NCBI RefSeq assembly: GCF_021654575.1
Contig: NZ_AP024488.1
Location: forward strand, 6,199,791 to 6,263,790
DNA from: Desulfoluna limicola
GTDB taxonomy: Bacteria; Desulfobacterota; Desulfobacteria; Desulfobacterales; Desulfolunaceae
DNA: 64,000 nt
Reading direction: 5' to 3'
A program made the position numbers and the translations under genes. Shown piece after piece: positions 26,630 to 34,691 of this stretch (position 1 is its first letter; each line of letters opens with the position of its first letter). The notes beneath the pieces were generated by a model. That model was not told where the DNA came from. It saw only the letters and a list, made by a program, of their open reading frames with translations, and ran no database searches.

Positions 26630-26830
26630 GTGTGGGCGATGCACAGAAGAGCGGGTGGTACGGCCCGCCTGAGATACCGGATTCCCCCGCCATCAACAGT
26701 GCCCATTCGGTGTTTCGGGGATCCAAAGGCAGTTGAGAGGATGCCCCTGGGGTTCCGTGGCCAAAGGTTGCCTGAGTGTGGAGTCGTGGGTGTCAAACAT
26801 AATGCGGTCGCAAGTTTAAGGATGAGTTGT

Positions 26831-27481
26831 ATGAACAAAGTCACGACAATAAGCGATGCTGTGGGGCGGATCGAAAACGGGATGACCGTGATGATCGGCG
26901 GTTTTATGACGGTGGGTACCCCGGAGGCGCTTGTGGATGCCGTCGTCGAAAAAGGGGTGAACAACCTGACGCTGGTGTGCAATGACGCCGGAGTCCCGGG
27001 GTTGGGTGCCGGAAAGTTTATTCGCCGCAATATGGTCAGCCGTTTCTATGCCTCCCATGTGGGACTCAACCCAGAGTTTGGCAAGCTGATGGCCGAAGAG
27101 AAGATCGACGGCGTCCTCGTCCCCCAGGGAACCCTGGCAGAACGAATTCGTGCCGCAGGCGTCGGGCTTGGCGGGATCCTCACCCCCACAGGGGTGGGAA
27201 CCGACGTGGAGAGGGGCAAAGAGAAGATCACTGTGGACGGGCGTGAGTTCCTTCTGGAACCCCCCATTAAAGGGGACGTGGCTCTGGTTAAGGCCTTCCG
27301 GGCGGATCGTCAGGGCAACCTTGTCTTTCGCAAGTCGGCCCAGAACTTCAACCCGCTTATGGCCATGGCCTGTGACTATGTGATTGTGGAGGCGGAGCAT
27401 GTGGAGGATGTGGGCGCTATCGAGCCCGACCATGTGATGCTGCCGGGGATATTTGTCGACGCAGTGGTAAAGGGGGTGTGA
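26831..27481 (+). CDS. atoD: Butyrate/acetoacetate CoA-transferase alpha subunit
   Basis: Class I CoA-transferase alpha chain of 216 residues (E. coli AtoD 220). It begins MNKVTTISDAVGRIENGMTV and has the CoA-binding glycine patch VMIGGFMTVGTPEALV. I use the ATG that stands 8 bases after AAGGA. A longer in-frame extension is non-coding in character. In this pathway the enzyme would swap CoA from butyryl-CoA to acetoacetate, giving butyrate and acetoacetyl-CoA. Its partner starts 3 bases after the stop. Confidence 0.93.
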   Translation: MNKVTTISDAVGRIENGMTVMIGGFMTVGTPEALVDAVVEKGVNNLTLVCNDAGVPGLGAGKFIRRNMVSRFYASHVGLNPEFGKLMAEEKIDGVLVPQGTLAERIRAAGVGLGGILTPTGVGTDVERGKEKITVDGREFLLEPPIKGDVALVKAFRADRQGNLVFRKSAQNFNPLMAMACDYVIVEAEHVEDVGAIEPDHVMLPGIFVDAVVKGV

Positions 27482-27483
27482 CG

Positions 27484-28152
27484 ATGGCTGAACCAATGAA
27501 CAAACGTGAAATGATTGTCAAGCGCATCGCCAAAGAGTTCAAGGACGGCGACGTGGTGAATTTGGGCATCGGCATGCCCACCATGGTGGCCGATCACGTG
27601 CCTTCGGATGTGGAAATCTTTCTCCAGTCCGAAAACGGATTCATCGGTATTGGCCCTTGTCCTCCCAAGGGCCAGGAGGACCCGGACCTTATCAATGCAG
27701 GGAACAAGCCGGTGACGGTCAAGGCCGGCGGTTGCTTTTTTGACAGCGCCACCTCCTTCGGTATCATCCGGGGTGGGCATGTGGATGCCACTGTTCTGGG
27801 GACCCTTGAGGTGGATCAGGAGGGCAACATTGCCAACTACATCATCCCCGGCAAGATGGTGCCCGGCATGGGCGGTGCCATGGACCTGTGCACCGGCGCC
27901 AAACGCGTGATCATCGCAACCGATCACGTGAACAAGAATGGCTCCTCGAAAATTTTGAAGCGATGCACCTTGCCTCTTACCGCGGCAAAGCAGGCGGATC
28001 TCATCGTCACCGACATGGCGGTGATGGAGGTGACCTCTGAAGGACTGGTTCTGAAAGAGGTTGCCCCGGGTGTTACTGTGGCAGAGGTGGTGGAACAGAC
28101 CGAAGCCGAACTTATCATTCCTGATGAGGTGCCCACGATCTGCGTTGGGTAG
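27484..28152 (+). CDS. atoA: Butyrate/acetoacetate CoA-transferase beta subunit
   Basis: Beta chain of the same CoA-transferase, 222 residues. The catalytic glutamate lies in SENGFIGIGP, and the GLGG-type stretch is seen as GMGGAMDLCTGAKRV. It is translated directly after atoD, with only two bases between the stop and this ATG. Together they close the acetoacetate branch opened by Kce. A terminator follows 30 bases later, so atoDA is a two-gene transcript divergent from the kam operon. Confidence 0.94.
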   Translation: MAEPMNKREMIVKRIAKEFKDGDVVNLGIGMPTMVADHVPSDVEIFLQSENGFIGIGPCPPKGQEDPDLINAGNKPVTVKAGGCFFDSATSFGIIRGGHVDATVLGTLEVDQEGNIANYIIPGKMVPGMGGAMDLCTGAKRVIIATDHVNKNGSSKILKRCTLPLTAAKQADLIVTDMAVMEVTSEGLVLKEVAPGVTVAEVVEQTEAELIIPDEVPTICVG

Positions 28153-28181
28153 GCCTGACACCAGGGCCTGTGAATATTGTA

Positions 28182-28217
28182 AAAGCCGTGTCCTGATAAG
28201 GGGTGCGGCTTTTTTTG
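28182..28217 (+). terminator. Intrinsic terminator after atoA
   Basis: AAAGCCG and CGGCTTT arms around a 17-base loop, followed by a run of T. The stem is short, but position and tail fit. Confidence 0.75.
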
Positions 28218-28354
28218 TCTGGGTTACCCCGAAGGTGGCGCCTGTTTTTTCGGGTGGGGGGAAAGGCCTTGTTTTGGGAACTCTCCATTATTTGAGCGCG
28301 TTGTTACAGTGGTGGGGGAGTGAAAGTTGGGGGGTATTGTAACGGTTCAGCCAT

Positions 28355-28560
28355 GCCTCCGGCGGGTCGCTTTTTAAAAAAGCTCCGCAAAAACTTTCCG
28401 GTTGTGGTTCCCTTTTCCCTTAGCGCGCAGGGGCTAAGGGAAAAGAAAACCAGAGACTTCTTAAGCCCAAACGGTATGGGTTGCGGAGATCGGTGATGCA
28501 ATCGAAGCAGCGCTCAAAACCTGTTTGTCACATTTTTCAAATGTTTGAGCTCCGGCACGG
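28355..28560. repeat. Dispersed intergenic element, copy 13, with a 13-base hairpin
   Basis: Left end GCCTCCGGCGGGTCGCTTTT, right end the decayed arm ACCTGTTTGTCACATTTTTC. Inside, CTTTTCCCTTAGC (28412-28424) pairs perfectly with GCTAAGGGAAAAG (28433-28445). The reverse strand of the loop reads CCCTGCGC, the same loop type as in copies 7 and 18. Confidence 0.85.
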
Positions 28561-28580
28561 GGAAACGTGCCGCCCTTATT

Positions 28581-30032
28581 TTATTGCTGATTGAGGATAC
28601 GTTGTTCAATACCTGTGGAACTGTGGCCTTCCATAAGGGGGACCAGCTCCACGCGACCGCCGTAGTTCTCCACCACATCTTTGCCCACTACCTGTTCGGG
28701 GGTGTAGTCAGCACCCTTGACCAGGATGTCGGGCTTGACGGCCCGGATCAACTCGATGGGGGTGTCTTCGTCAAAGATGACCACGAGGTCCACGGAGGAG
28801 AGGGCGCTTAAGATGGCACCCCGGTCTTCCTCTTTGACGATGGGGCGCCGGCTTCCTTTGAGGCGTCGCACCGAGGCGTCGCTGTTGAGGCCCACCACCA
28901 GCCTGTCTCCGAGGTTTTTGGCCTTGTGGAGAATGTCAACGTGCCCGTGGTGGAGCAGGTCGAAACAGCCGTTGGTGAAAACCACGTCGTCGCCGTTCTC
29001 CTGCCAGAGGGCCACCTTGTGGGCCGCTGTGGCGCGGTCACAGATTTTGATGAAATCGGGCCTTTTTTTGTCGCTCTGCACCTGTTTGAGCTCGCCGATG
29101 GTGACGGGGCGGGTGCCCAGTTTGCCCACCACGATACCCGCCGCGGCATTGGCCAGCTTGGCTGATTCGTCAAAGGGAAACCCTGCGGCAACGGAGGCGG
29201 CGAGGGTTGCGATGACGGTATCGCCGGCGCCGGAGACATCAAACACCTCTCGGGCCTCTGTGGGGATGAAGAGAGGCTCTTCTTCCCCTGTTCTGAGGCA
29301 CATGCCGTCGGCTCCTCGAGTGAGGAGCAGGTGGGAGAGCCCGTAGGTGGTTCGCGTCTCTTCCACAAGGGCGGCGGTGGATGCGTCGCCCTTGTCCAGT
29401 CGGATCCCGAGGACCAGCTCCAGTTCGCTGGTGTTGGGGGTGATGCAGGAGGCACCGTGGTAGCGGTCCCAATCGCTTCCCTTGGGATCGACAAAGACCG
29501 GGATTCCCTGGCCTGTGGCCATGCGGATGAGGTGCTGGCAGAGCCCGTCGGTCTGCATCATCCCTTTGCCGTAGTCCGAAAGGATCAGGGCGTCAGCCTC
29601 TGCAATGGCAGACTCGCAGGTGGCCACAACGGAGGCCTCATCGGTTTCTGAAAGGGGGACGGCCACTTCGCTGTCCAGCCTGAAAAGCTGCTGCTTCTGA
29701 GCCATGATGCGGGTCTTGGTGGTGGTGGGGCGCTCCTGGGACGAGGCAAGCCGGGTGCTGATGCCCATGTCTTCGGCAAGCCAGGTGATGCGCCTACCGG
29801 TTTCATCATCGCCCACAAGTCCCACGAGGGTCACCTGGCAACCCAGGCCGGCAAGGTTGGCTGCCACGTTGCCGGCTCCGCCTAAAATCTCCGAGGTCTC
29901 ACCGGTTTTTACCACGGGTACGGGGGCCTCAGGGGAGATGCGCTCCACCTCCCCCCAGATGTATCGGTCCAACATCACATCGCCGATGACGAGGACGCGG
30001 GCGTTTTTGTAGGTGTCGGTTTGTATCTGCAT
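28581..30032 (-). CDS. hldE: Bifunctional heptose-7-phosphate kinase / heptose-1-phosphate adenylyltransferase HldE
   Basis: It makes ADP-glycero-manno-heptose for the LPS inner core. It has 483 residues (E. coli 477). Residues 1-330 form a ribokinase-type kinase (VIGDVMLDRYIWGEVERISP, GGAGNVAANLAGLG, GAGDT in the catalytic anion hole). Residues 345-483 form a nucleotidyltransferase with VFTNGCFDLLHHGHVDIL. It ends two bases upstream of nothing else on its strand but starts 2 bases after the stop of a deoxyhypusine-synthase-like gene, so the two are cotranscribed. Confidence 0.96.
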   Translation of the reverse strand: MQIQTDTYKNARVLVIGDVMLDRYIWGEVERISPEAPVPVVKTGETSEILGGAGNVAANLAGLGCQVTLVGLVGDDETGRRITWLAEDMGISTRLASSQERPTTTKTRIMAQKQQLFRLDSEVAVPLSETDEASVVATCESAIAEADALILSDYGKGMMQTDGLCQHLIRMATGQGIPVFVDPKGSDWDRYHGASCITPNTSELELVLGIRLDKGDASTAALVEETRTTYGLSHLLLTRGADGMCLRTGEEEPLFIPTEAREVFDVSGAGDTVIATLAASVAAGFPFDESAKLANAAAGIVVGKLGTRPVTIGELKQVQSDKKRPDFIKICDRATAAHKVALWQENGDDVVFTNGCFDLLHHGHVDILHKAKNLGDRLVVGLNSDASVRRLKGSRRPIVKEEDRGAILSALSSVDLVVIFDEDTPIELIRAVKPDILVKGADYTPEQVVGKDVVENYGGRVELVPLMEGHSSTGIEQRILNQQ

Positions 30033-30034
30033 AA

Positions 30035-31030
30035 TTATAGATTCCCAGCTTCGATTTCCATGATGGCGGAGGCCAACAGCGGGATCATAATTTCGTGGTG
30101 CCCAGTGATGGCGTAGCCTTTTCCCCCAGGCATGACGGGCCGTGAAACCACGTTGACGTGGGGGCGGTAGTGCTGGATCATGTCGAAGTTGGCGGTGGTG
30201 AAGTGGGTGACGTTGTGGCCGAGGTTTCGGGCCACAGCCAGGGCTTTCAGAAAGACCTCGGGCATAATCACAGCGCTGCCGAGGTTGAGCACCACCCCTC
30301 CGTCTCCAAGCTGTGAGACGGTGTGGGCGAGGATGCGGAAGTCTCTTAAAGAGGCCTCGCCGATGGCGGCCCCCTTGGCCGTGGGGTGTTGATGGACGAT
30401 GTCGGTGCCCAGGGCCACGTGAAGGGTGTAGGGCACCTCAAGATCGTAGGCCCGAGCCAGGAGGGCGCGTCCTCTGTGCGGGGCGTTCTCTTCGATGAGA
30501 AGGGCTCCCACGGATTCGCCGAACCCTTCTGTGCCGGAAGCAGCTCTTTCTGCAGCTTTGTTGACCAGGGCCGCTGTGTCTTCGGCCATGCCGAAGGAGC
30601 CGTCTTCAAGCTGGATGGCCACATCTTCGGAGGTGTGGCCGAAACGGGCCAGTTCCGTGTCGTGGATCCCAGCGGCTCCGTTGGAGGCGAGGTGCGTGAT
30701 GAATCCTTTCTCGGCCAGGTTGGCAAGGATGGGTGAACAGCCGGTCTTGATGACATGGCCGCCGATCATTGCCATGACGGGCTTCCCTTTTTCCTTTGCG
30801 GCGACAACGGCGTGAGCCACGCAAAGGAGGTCATCGGCTTTGAGGATGCCCGGAAGGTTTTTGAAGAATCGAGCCATGGAGAGGCCTGCTTCCGGGGGCG
30901 TTCCCTCCAGGGCTGTTGTCACCTTGGAGGCACGTTGGGTGGCCGAGTAGGTTCGAACCTTGGTTATATCTATCTCTTTGTATCGGGTCATGGTATCACA
31001 GACTTTTTGTGGTTTATGATTGATCGTCAT
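30035..31030 (-). CDS. Conserved protein resembling deoxyhypusine synthase, coupled to hldE
   Basis: It has 331 residues (318 if the in-frame start MTRYKEIDITKV at 30991 is used; neither start has a clear ribosome site). The pattern MIGGHVIKTGCSPILANLAE, ASNGAAGIHDTELARFG, HVALGTDIVHQHP and DGGVVLNLGSAVIMPEVFLK resembles the NAD-binding fold of deoxyhypusine/homospermidine synthases. The catalytic lysine environment of true deoxyhypusine synthase is not recognisable, and bacteria lack its eIF5A partner. It is 2 bases from hldE, which suggests a role in LPS sugar or cell-envelope metabolism. Function unknown. Confidence 0.6.
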   Translation of the reverse strand: MTINHKPQKVCDTMTRYKEIDITKVRTYSATQRASKVTTALEGTPPEAGLSMARFFKNLPGILKADDLLCVAHAVVAAKEKGKPVMAMIGGHVIKTGCSPILANLAEKGFITHLASNGAAGIHDTELARFGHTSEDVAIQLEDGSFGMAEDTAALVNKAAERAASGTEGFGESVGALLIEENAPHRGRALLARAYDLEVPYTLHVALGTDIVHQHPTAKGAAIGEASLRDFRILAHTVSQLGDGGVVLNLGSAVIMPEVFLKALAVARNLGHNVTHFTTANFDMIQHYRPHVNVVSRPVMPGGKGYAITGHHEIMIPLLASAIMEIEAGNL

Positions 31031-31263
31031 ATTAAACTTTTTATGGTGTCAATCGGCGCTTAGGTGCCGGCCTTTTTTTGACGGCATGATGATTGTGCGA
31101 CGTTTGGCGTTGGCGATTGGGCGCTGTTGATCCATGAAGTCATATCACAGCGTTGCTTGACAGTGGAAGGGGATTTTCCCTATGACATAAGGGGACTCTT
31201 CTGGGCGTGCATGCTTCTGCCGCGTCACCATATAATAATGAAATGACAACATGAAGGAAGGGT

Positions 31264-32289
31264 ATGGAAAAGATTCCTGCCAAAAAGATATGTGTGATTC
31301 GTACGTCGGCACTGGGGGACGTAGTACATGCCATGGCCATGGTGGGCGCCTTGCGTCACGGATACCCTGATGCCGAGATTACCTGGGTGCTGCAGCCCCT
31401 GGCTTACGACATGGTTAAACACCAGGGGGCGGCCGATCACTATGTGCTCTTTGATCGCAAAGGTGGGCTGGACCACTGGAAAGCCTTGAAAAAGCGTTTC
31501 AAACATGAGGTCTATGACGTGGTCCTTATGCTGCAGGTCAGCATTAAGGCCAGTGCTATTTCCACGTTGATCAAAGGGCGGATCAAGCTCGGCTTTGATA
31601 TGGCCCGGTCCAGGGAGTGCCAGTGGCTCTTCTCCAATCGGCGTATTCCGAAAAAAATGCCGGGGCATGTTCAGGATCAGTTTTTTGAGTTTGTGGAGTA
31701 TCTTGGGGTGAGGGATTATCCCGTGGCGTGGGATTTCGGATTTACAGAAGAGGAAGTGGCGGAGCGAACAGCCTTTTTTGAACCTCTGGGGGCACCTGCC
31801 GTCACGTTTGTGGTAGCGTCATCCAGCCCCGATAAAGACTGGCCTGCAGAGAGCTACGCCAGGGCGGTGGATCATGTGGCCCAAAGAGGACTGGTACCGG
31901 TTCTTACCGGTGGGCCAAGTGAGCGTGAAAAGGAGCTGGCCGAAGAGATCAGCCGTCTTGCCACCTGCAAACCGGTCATCGCCCTTCAAAGGAGCATTCG
32001 GGGGCTCCTTAAAGTCCTCTCCGGCTCCACGGTGGTGGTCTCTCCTGACACCGGGCCCCTGCACATGGCCGTGGCTCTCAATGTGCCCACCGTGAGCCTT
32101 TTTGGCTACTCCAACCCGAGGCGCTGCGGACCCTACCGAAGATTTCAAGATCTTCTTATCGACCGGTTCACCGAATCCGATGGGGAGAACTGCTCCAAGC
32201 GTTATTTCAAAACCGGACGCATGGAGTACATCTCCGTGGAAGATGTCACCGGAAAGGTGGATTTGGCCTTGGAACGATATGTGGGGTAG
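31264..32289 (+). CDS. ADP-heptose:LPS heptosyltransferase (GT9, heptosyltransferase I-like)
   Basis: GT9-family glycosyltransferase of 341 residues that adds a heptose to the LPS inner core. N-terminal KKICVIRTSALGDVVHAMAM is the family signature. The donor-binding C-terminal half contains SPDTGPLHMAVALNVPTVSLFG. Overall it looks closest to WaaC-type proteins, but WaaF/WaaQ assignment by eye is unsafe. GGAAGGG precedes the ATG. It is transcribed away from hldE. Confidence 0.9.
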   Translation: MEKIPAKKICVIRTSALGDVVHAMAMVGALRHGYPDAEITWVLQPLAYDMVKHQGAADHYVLFDRKGGLDHWKALKKRFKHEVYDVVLMLQVSIKASAISTLIKGRIKLGFDMARSRECQWLFSNRRIPKKMPGHVQDQFFEFVEYLGVRDYPVAWDFGFTEEEVAERTAFFEPLGAPAVTFVVASSSPDKDWPAESYARAVDHVAQRGLVPVLTGGPSEREKELAEEISRLATCKPVIALQRSIRGLLKVLSGSTVVVSPDTGPLHMAVALNVPTVSLFGYSNPRRCGPYRRFQDLLIDRFTESDGENCSKRYFKTGRMEYISVEDVTGKVDLALERYVG

Positions 32290-32477
32290 GGGTATTGGGC
32301 TATCTGGTATCCACAGAGGTGCAGGAAGCACGAATGAAGGGGTATGTTGCCTTCCGCGGTGGGGTTGATCACCTCGAAATCGGGGTTGCGAATCTTTCTT
32401 TACCCTTGTCCTTCTGGCACGTCATATTCGGTGACAGGCTTCGCCTATGGAACTTTCCATGTAACGATTCAGCTTAT

Positions 32478-32664
32478 GCCTCCGGCGGCCCTGGCGGGGC
32501 CTAAACTTTTGCCTGATTTGAAAGAGTTGGTTTAACAAACAGGTCTTAAAAAGTTGTCCTTGAATGATTTCCGCTCTAAAGGCGGATGTGATTTGACCTG
32601 AGGAACGAGGGGCAAAGCGCATCTGAAACTTGCTTTCAAGGTGGCACACCTTGCCGCCGGAGGC
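32478..32664. repeat. Dispersed intergenic element, copy 14
   Basis: Left end GCCTCCGGCGGCCCTGGCGG, then AACAAACAGG, interior TTTGACCTGAGGAACGAGG with GGCAAAG (a short stem around the GAGGAACGA loop), and right end CTTTCAAGGTGGCACACC then TTGCCGCCGGAGGC. It ends 13 bases before the kinase stop on the other strand. Confidence 0.88.
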
Positions 32665-32677
32665 TGCTTTCCATGGC

Positions 32678-33352
32678 CTAAAGGTCGTTCATCATTTGGA
32701 TGAAACATTCGCTGAGATTTTCGGGAAGCTTGTGTTTTTTTACGGCGCGGGTCCAGCGCTTGACATAGAGTTCGGAAAGGGCCTTACGGTCCGAGACTCC
32801 TTCCCGTGCTTTATCAAAGTCGATGAGAACGGGGTGGCCCTCTCTGGTGACGATGATGTTTCCGGGGTGGAGGTCCACGTGGTGGATCCCCAGGTCCAGA
32901 AGTGCTTTTATCTGGGGGGCGAGTCTATTGAAGATCGTGTTTCGCTCATTTTCGTCCAGGGGAGCCGTGGCCAGGGTGTGGTCGTGGGGGATATTCTCCA
33001 TAAGCAGCCAACAGGAGCGAAGGAAACGACCCGATTCGATAGTGCCAAGGGACGTTGGCGTCTTTGCCGCTGTGCCAGAAAGTTTGAATAGAATTTCATG
33101 CTCTTTGGCGGCCCTGCTTTTTCCCCTCTCAAGGTAGTATCTTCGGTTCACCTTTCCAATGAGCCCCCCTCGCAAGTATGGCTTGATGGCCACAGATTTC
33201 CCGGAAATACCGTCCAAAAATCGCACGGATCCCCGGCCTCCGAGGGTGGTTTCGTTTTGATTCAGGGTTGCCGGAAGGGCCTCTGTTAAGCGAAAACCCT
33301 CTTCTTTTGTGAGGGGAAGCGGGCTTGTGATGGTGTATGGGCCAATTTTCAT
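32678..33352 (-). CDS. Kdo/LPS core kinase of the WaaP/KdkA type
   Basis: It has 224 residues with an abbreviated protein-kinase-like fold. The catalytic loop is IHHVDLHPGNIIV and the metal aspartate lies in VLIDFDKAREG. An N-terminal SVAIKPYLRGGLIGK provides the lysine region, and RGGL..VNRRYYL is typical of Kdo kinases. It would phosphorylate Kdo or heptose in the LPS core in the cytoplasm. The ATG overlaps the stop of the upstream heptosyltransferase by 4 bases, which supports a core-assembly role. Confidence 0.85.
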   Translation of the reverse strand: MKIGPYTITSPLPLTKEEGFRLTEALPATLNQNETTLGGRGSVRFLDGISGKSVAIKPYLRGGLIGKVNRRYYLERGKSRAAKEHEILFKLSGTAAKTPTSLGTIESGRFLRSCWLLMENIPHDHTLATAPLDENERNTIFNRLAPQIKALLDLGIHHVDLHPGNIIVTREGHPVLIDFDKAREGVSDRKALSELYVKRWTRAVKKHKLPENLSECFIQMMNDL

Positions 33353-34359
33353 GGGAGGTCGCCTTCAAGGAGAGTTTCCACCGCACCCACTACCTGCTCC
33401 GGGGTGATGTCCCGCATGCAGGACTCCGTGCCTTCGGGGCACTCCCGTTTGCCATGGCGGCCACAGGGACGGCAGGAAAGTTCTTTTTCCACCACAATGG
33501 CTCTGTTTTTCCACGGGCCAAAGCCAAAGGCGGGGATGGTGGAGCAGAAGATCGCCACGTTGGGGACCTTGAGGGCCGAAGCCATATGGAGGGCCATGCT
33601 GTCATTGCAGATGATCACCTGTGCGCGTTTTGCGACCCAGACCATCTCCCCGATGCCAGTCTTTCCGGCGAGGTTGATGGCAGGGAGCCCCTCGGACGCG
33701 ATGCGACAGGCTTCCGATTCATCGGGCCCTCCGGCAACCACCACAGAAAGACCTTTGGCAATGAGTGCCTCGGCCACGTTGCGATACCCTTCAGAGTGCC
33801 ACATCTTGGTTTTCCACGCGCTTCCGGGAACCATGAGGGCAAAGGGCTCTTCGGGTATTGTTGTTTTTACCGCATCGGAAATGATGTCATCCGGGGGCGG
33901 GAAGAGTCGCATGTCTGCTTTTATAGAGGATATGTCGGCTTCGCCATCGAGGATGGCGAGGTTTCGAAGGACATCATGCACTTCAGGGTTGCGGTGGAAT
34001 GTGCGATGATAGAGAAAACGCCCTTTGGCATTTGAAAAGCCGAACCGTTCGGGGATTCCGGCCAGGGCCAGCATGACGCTGGTTCGGATGGACCGATGCA
34101 GGGAATAGACCCGGTGAAACCCCATGGATTTTATGGTGGTGGCCATGGCTCGAAGGCCTTTGATCCCTTTGGCACTGCCCCGTTTGTCAAAGGGAATGAC
34201 CCCTGAAAGCAGAGGGTCGTGCTTGACGAGGCCGCTTGATAGGGGGGTGGTCATCATCCAGAGTTCGGCATCGGGATAAAGGGTCTTGAGTCCTTCAATG
34301 ACCGGGGTTGAGAGGATGGTGTCGCCGAGGAAGCTGGTTTGAACGATCAGTATTTTCAT
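33349..34359 (-). CDS. waaF: ADP-heptose:LPS heptosyltransferase II-like (GT9)
   Basis: It has 336 residues and begins MKILIVQTSFLGDTILSTPV, the WaaF-type N-terminus. The C-terminal half has LMVPGSAWKTKMWHSEGYRNV and ICNDSMALHMASALKVPNVAIF. A cysteine-bearing CRPCGRHGKRECPEGTESC segment near the end is common in this subfamily. It adds the second heptose of the LPS inner core. It is coupled to the downstream Kdo-kinase gene and is divergent from the O-antigen ligase gene. Confidence 0.92.
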   Translation of the reverse strand: MKILIVQTSFLGDTILSTPVIEGLKTLYPDAELWMMTTPLSSGLVKHDPLLSGVIPFDKRGSAKGIKGLRAMATTIKSMGFHRVYSLHRSIRTSVMLALAGIPERFGFSNAKGRFLYHRTFHRNPEVHDVLRNLAILDGEADISSIKADMRLFPPPDDIISDAVKTTIPEEPFALMVPGSAWKTKMWHSEGYRNVAEALIAKGLSVVVAGGPDESEACRIASEGLPAINLAGKTGIGEMVWVAKRAQVIICNDSMALHMASALKVPNVAIFCSTIPAFGFGPWKNRAIVVEKELSCRPCGRHGKRECPEGTESCMRDITPEQVVGAVETLLEGDLP

Positions 34360-34691
34360 GTATGTTAATCAGGCTGTCCCGTCAGTGGGTTAAGTTGAAA
34401 GTGGATATACGTCACGCTTTTTATAGGTTTTCGGGCATGAAATGTCCATTGTATTTGTGGGCAGACCATATAAGTTTTATGGAACCAATGTAAATTGCTT
34501 TTACGTTTGTAAGTCACTCTCTTTATATGTGCTTTTTGTGGCGGGGCTTTCAGTGGGTGTGTGTGGCAATGGTGTTGTAGATGGGGGGCGCTTATGATAG
34601 TTTTACAGGCTGGTGTGCTGTTGTGATGATTTTACTAATGAATTCAGGGTTTATAAGCGTTACAATAATTTATATATAGGGGTTTGTTATT
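34360..34691. other. AT-rich divergent spacer between waaF and waaL-like gene
   Basis: Clearly more AT-rich than its surroundings (for example TACAATAATTTATATATAGG near 34660-34680). It should carry divergent promoters. No gene or repeat element is seen. Confidence 0.5.

Noticed and set aside
28540..28580. GGCACG-GGGAAA-CGTGCC hairpin as an hldE terminator
   Set aside because: On the hldE strand no T run follows the stem. On the other strand the tail is TTATTTTATT, but there it is part of the repeat border, so function is uncertain.
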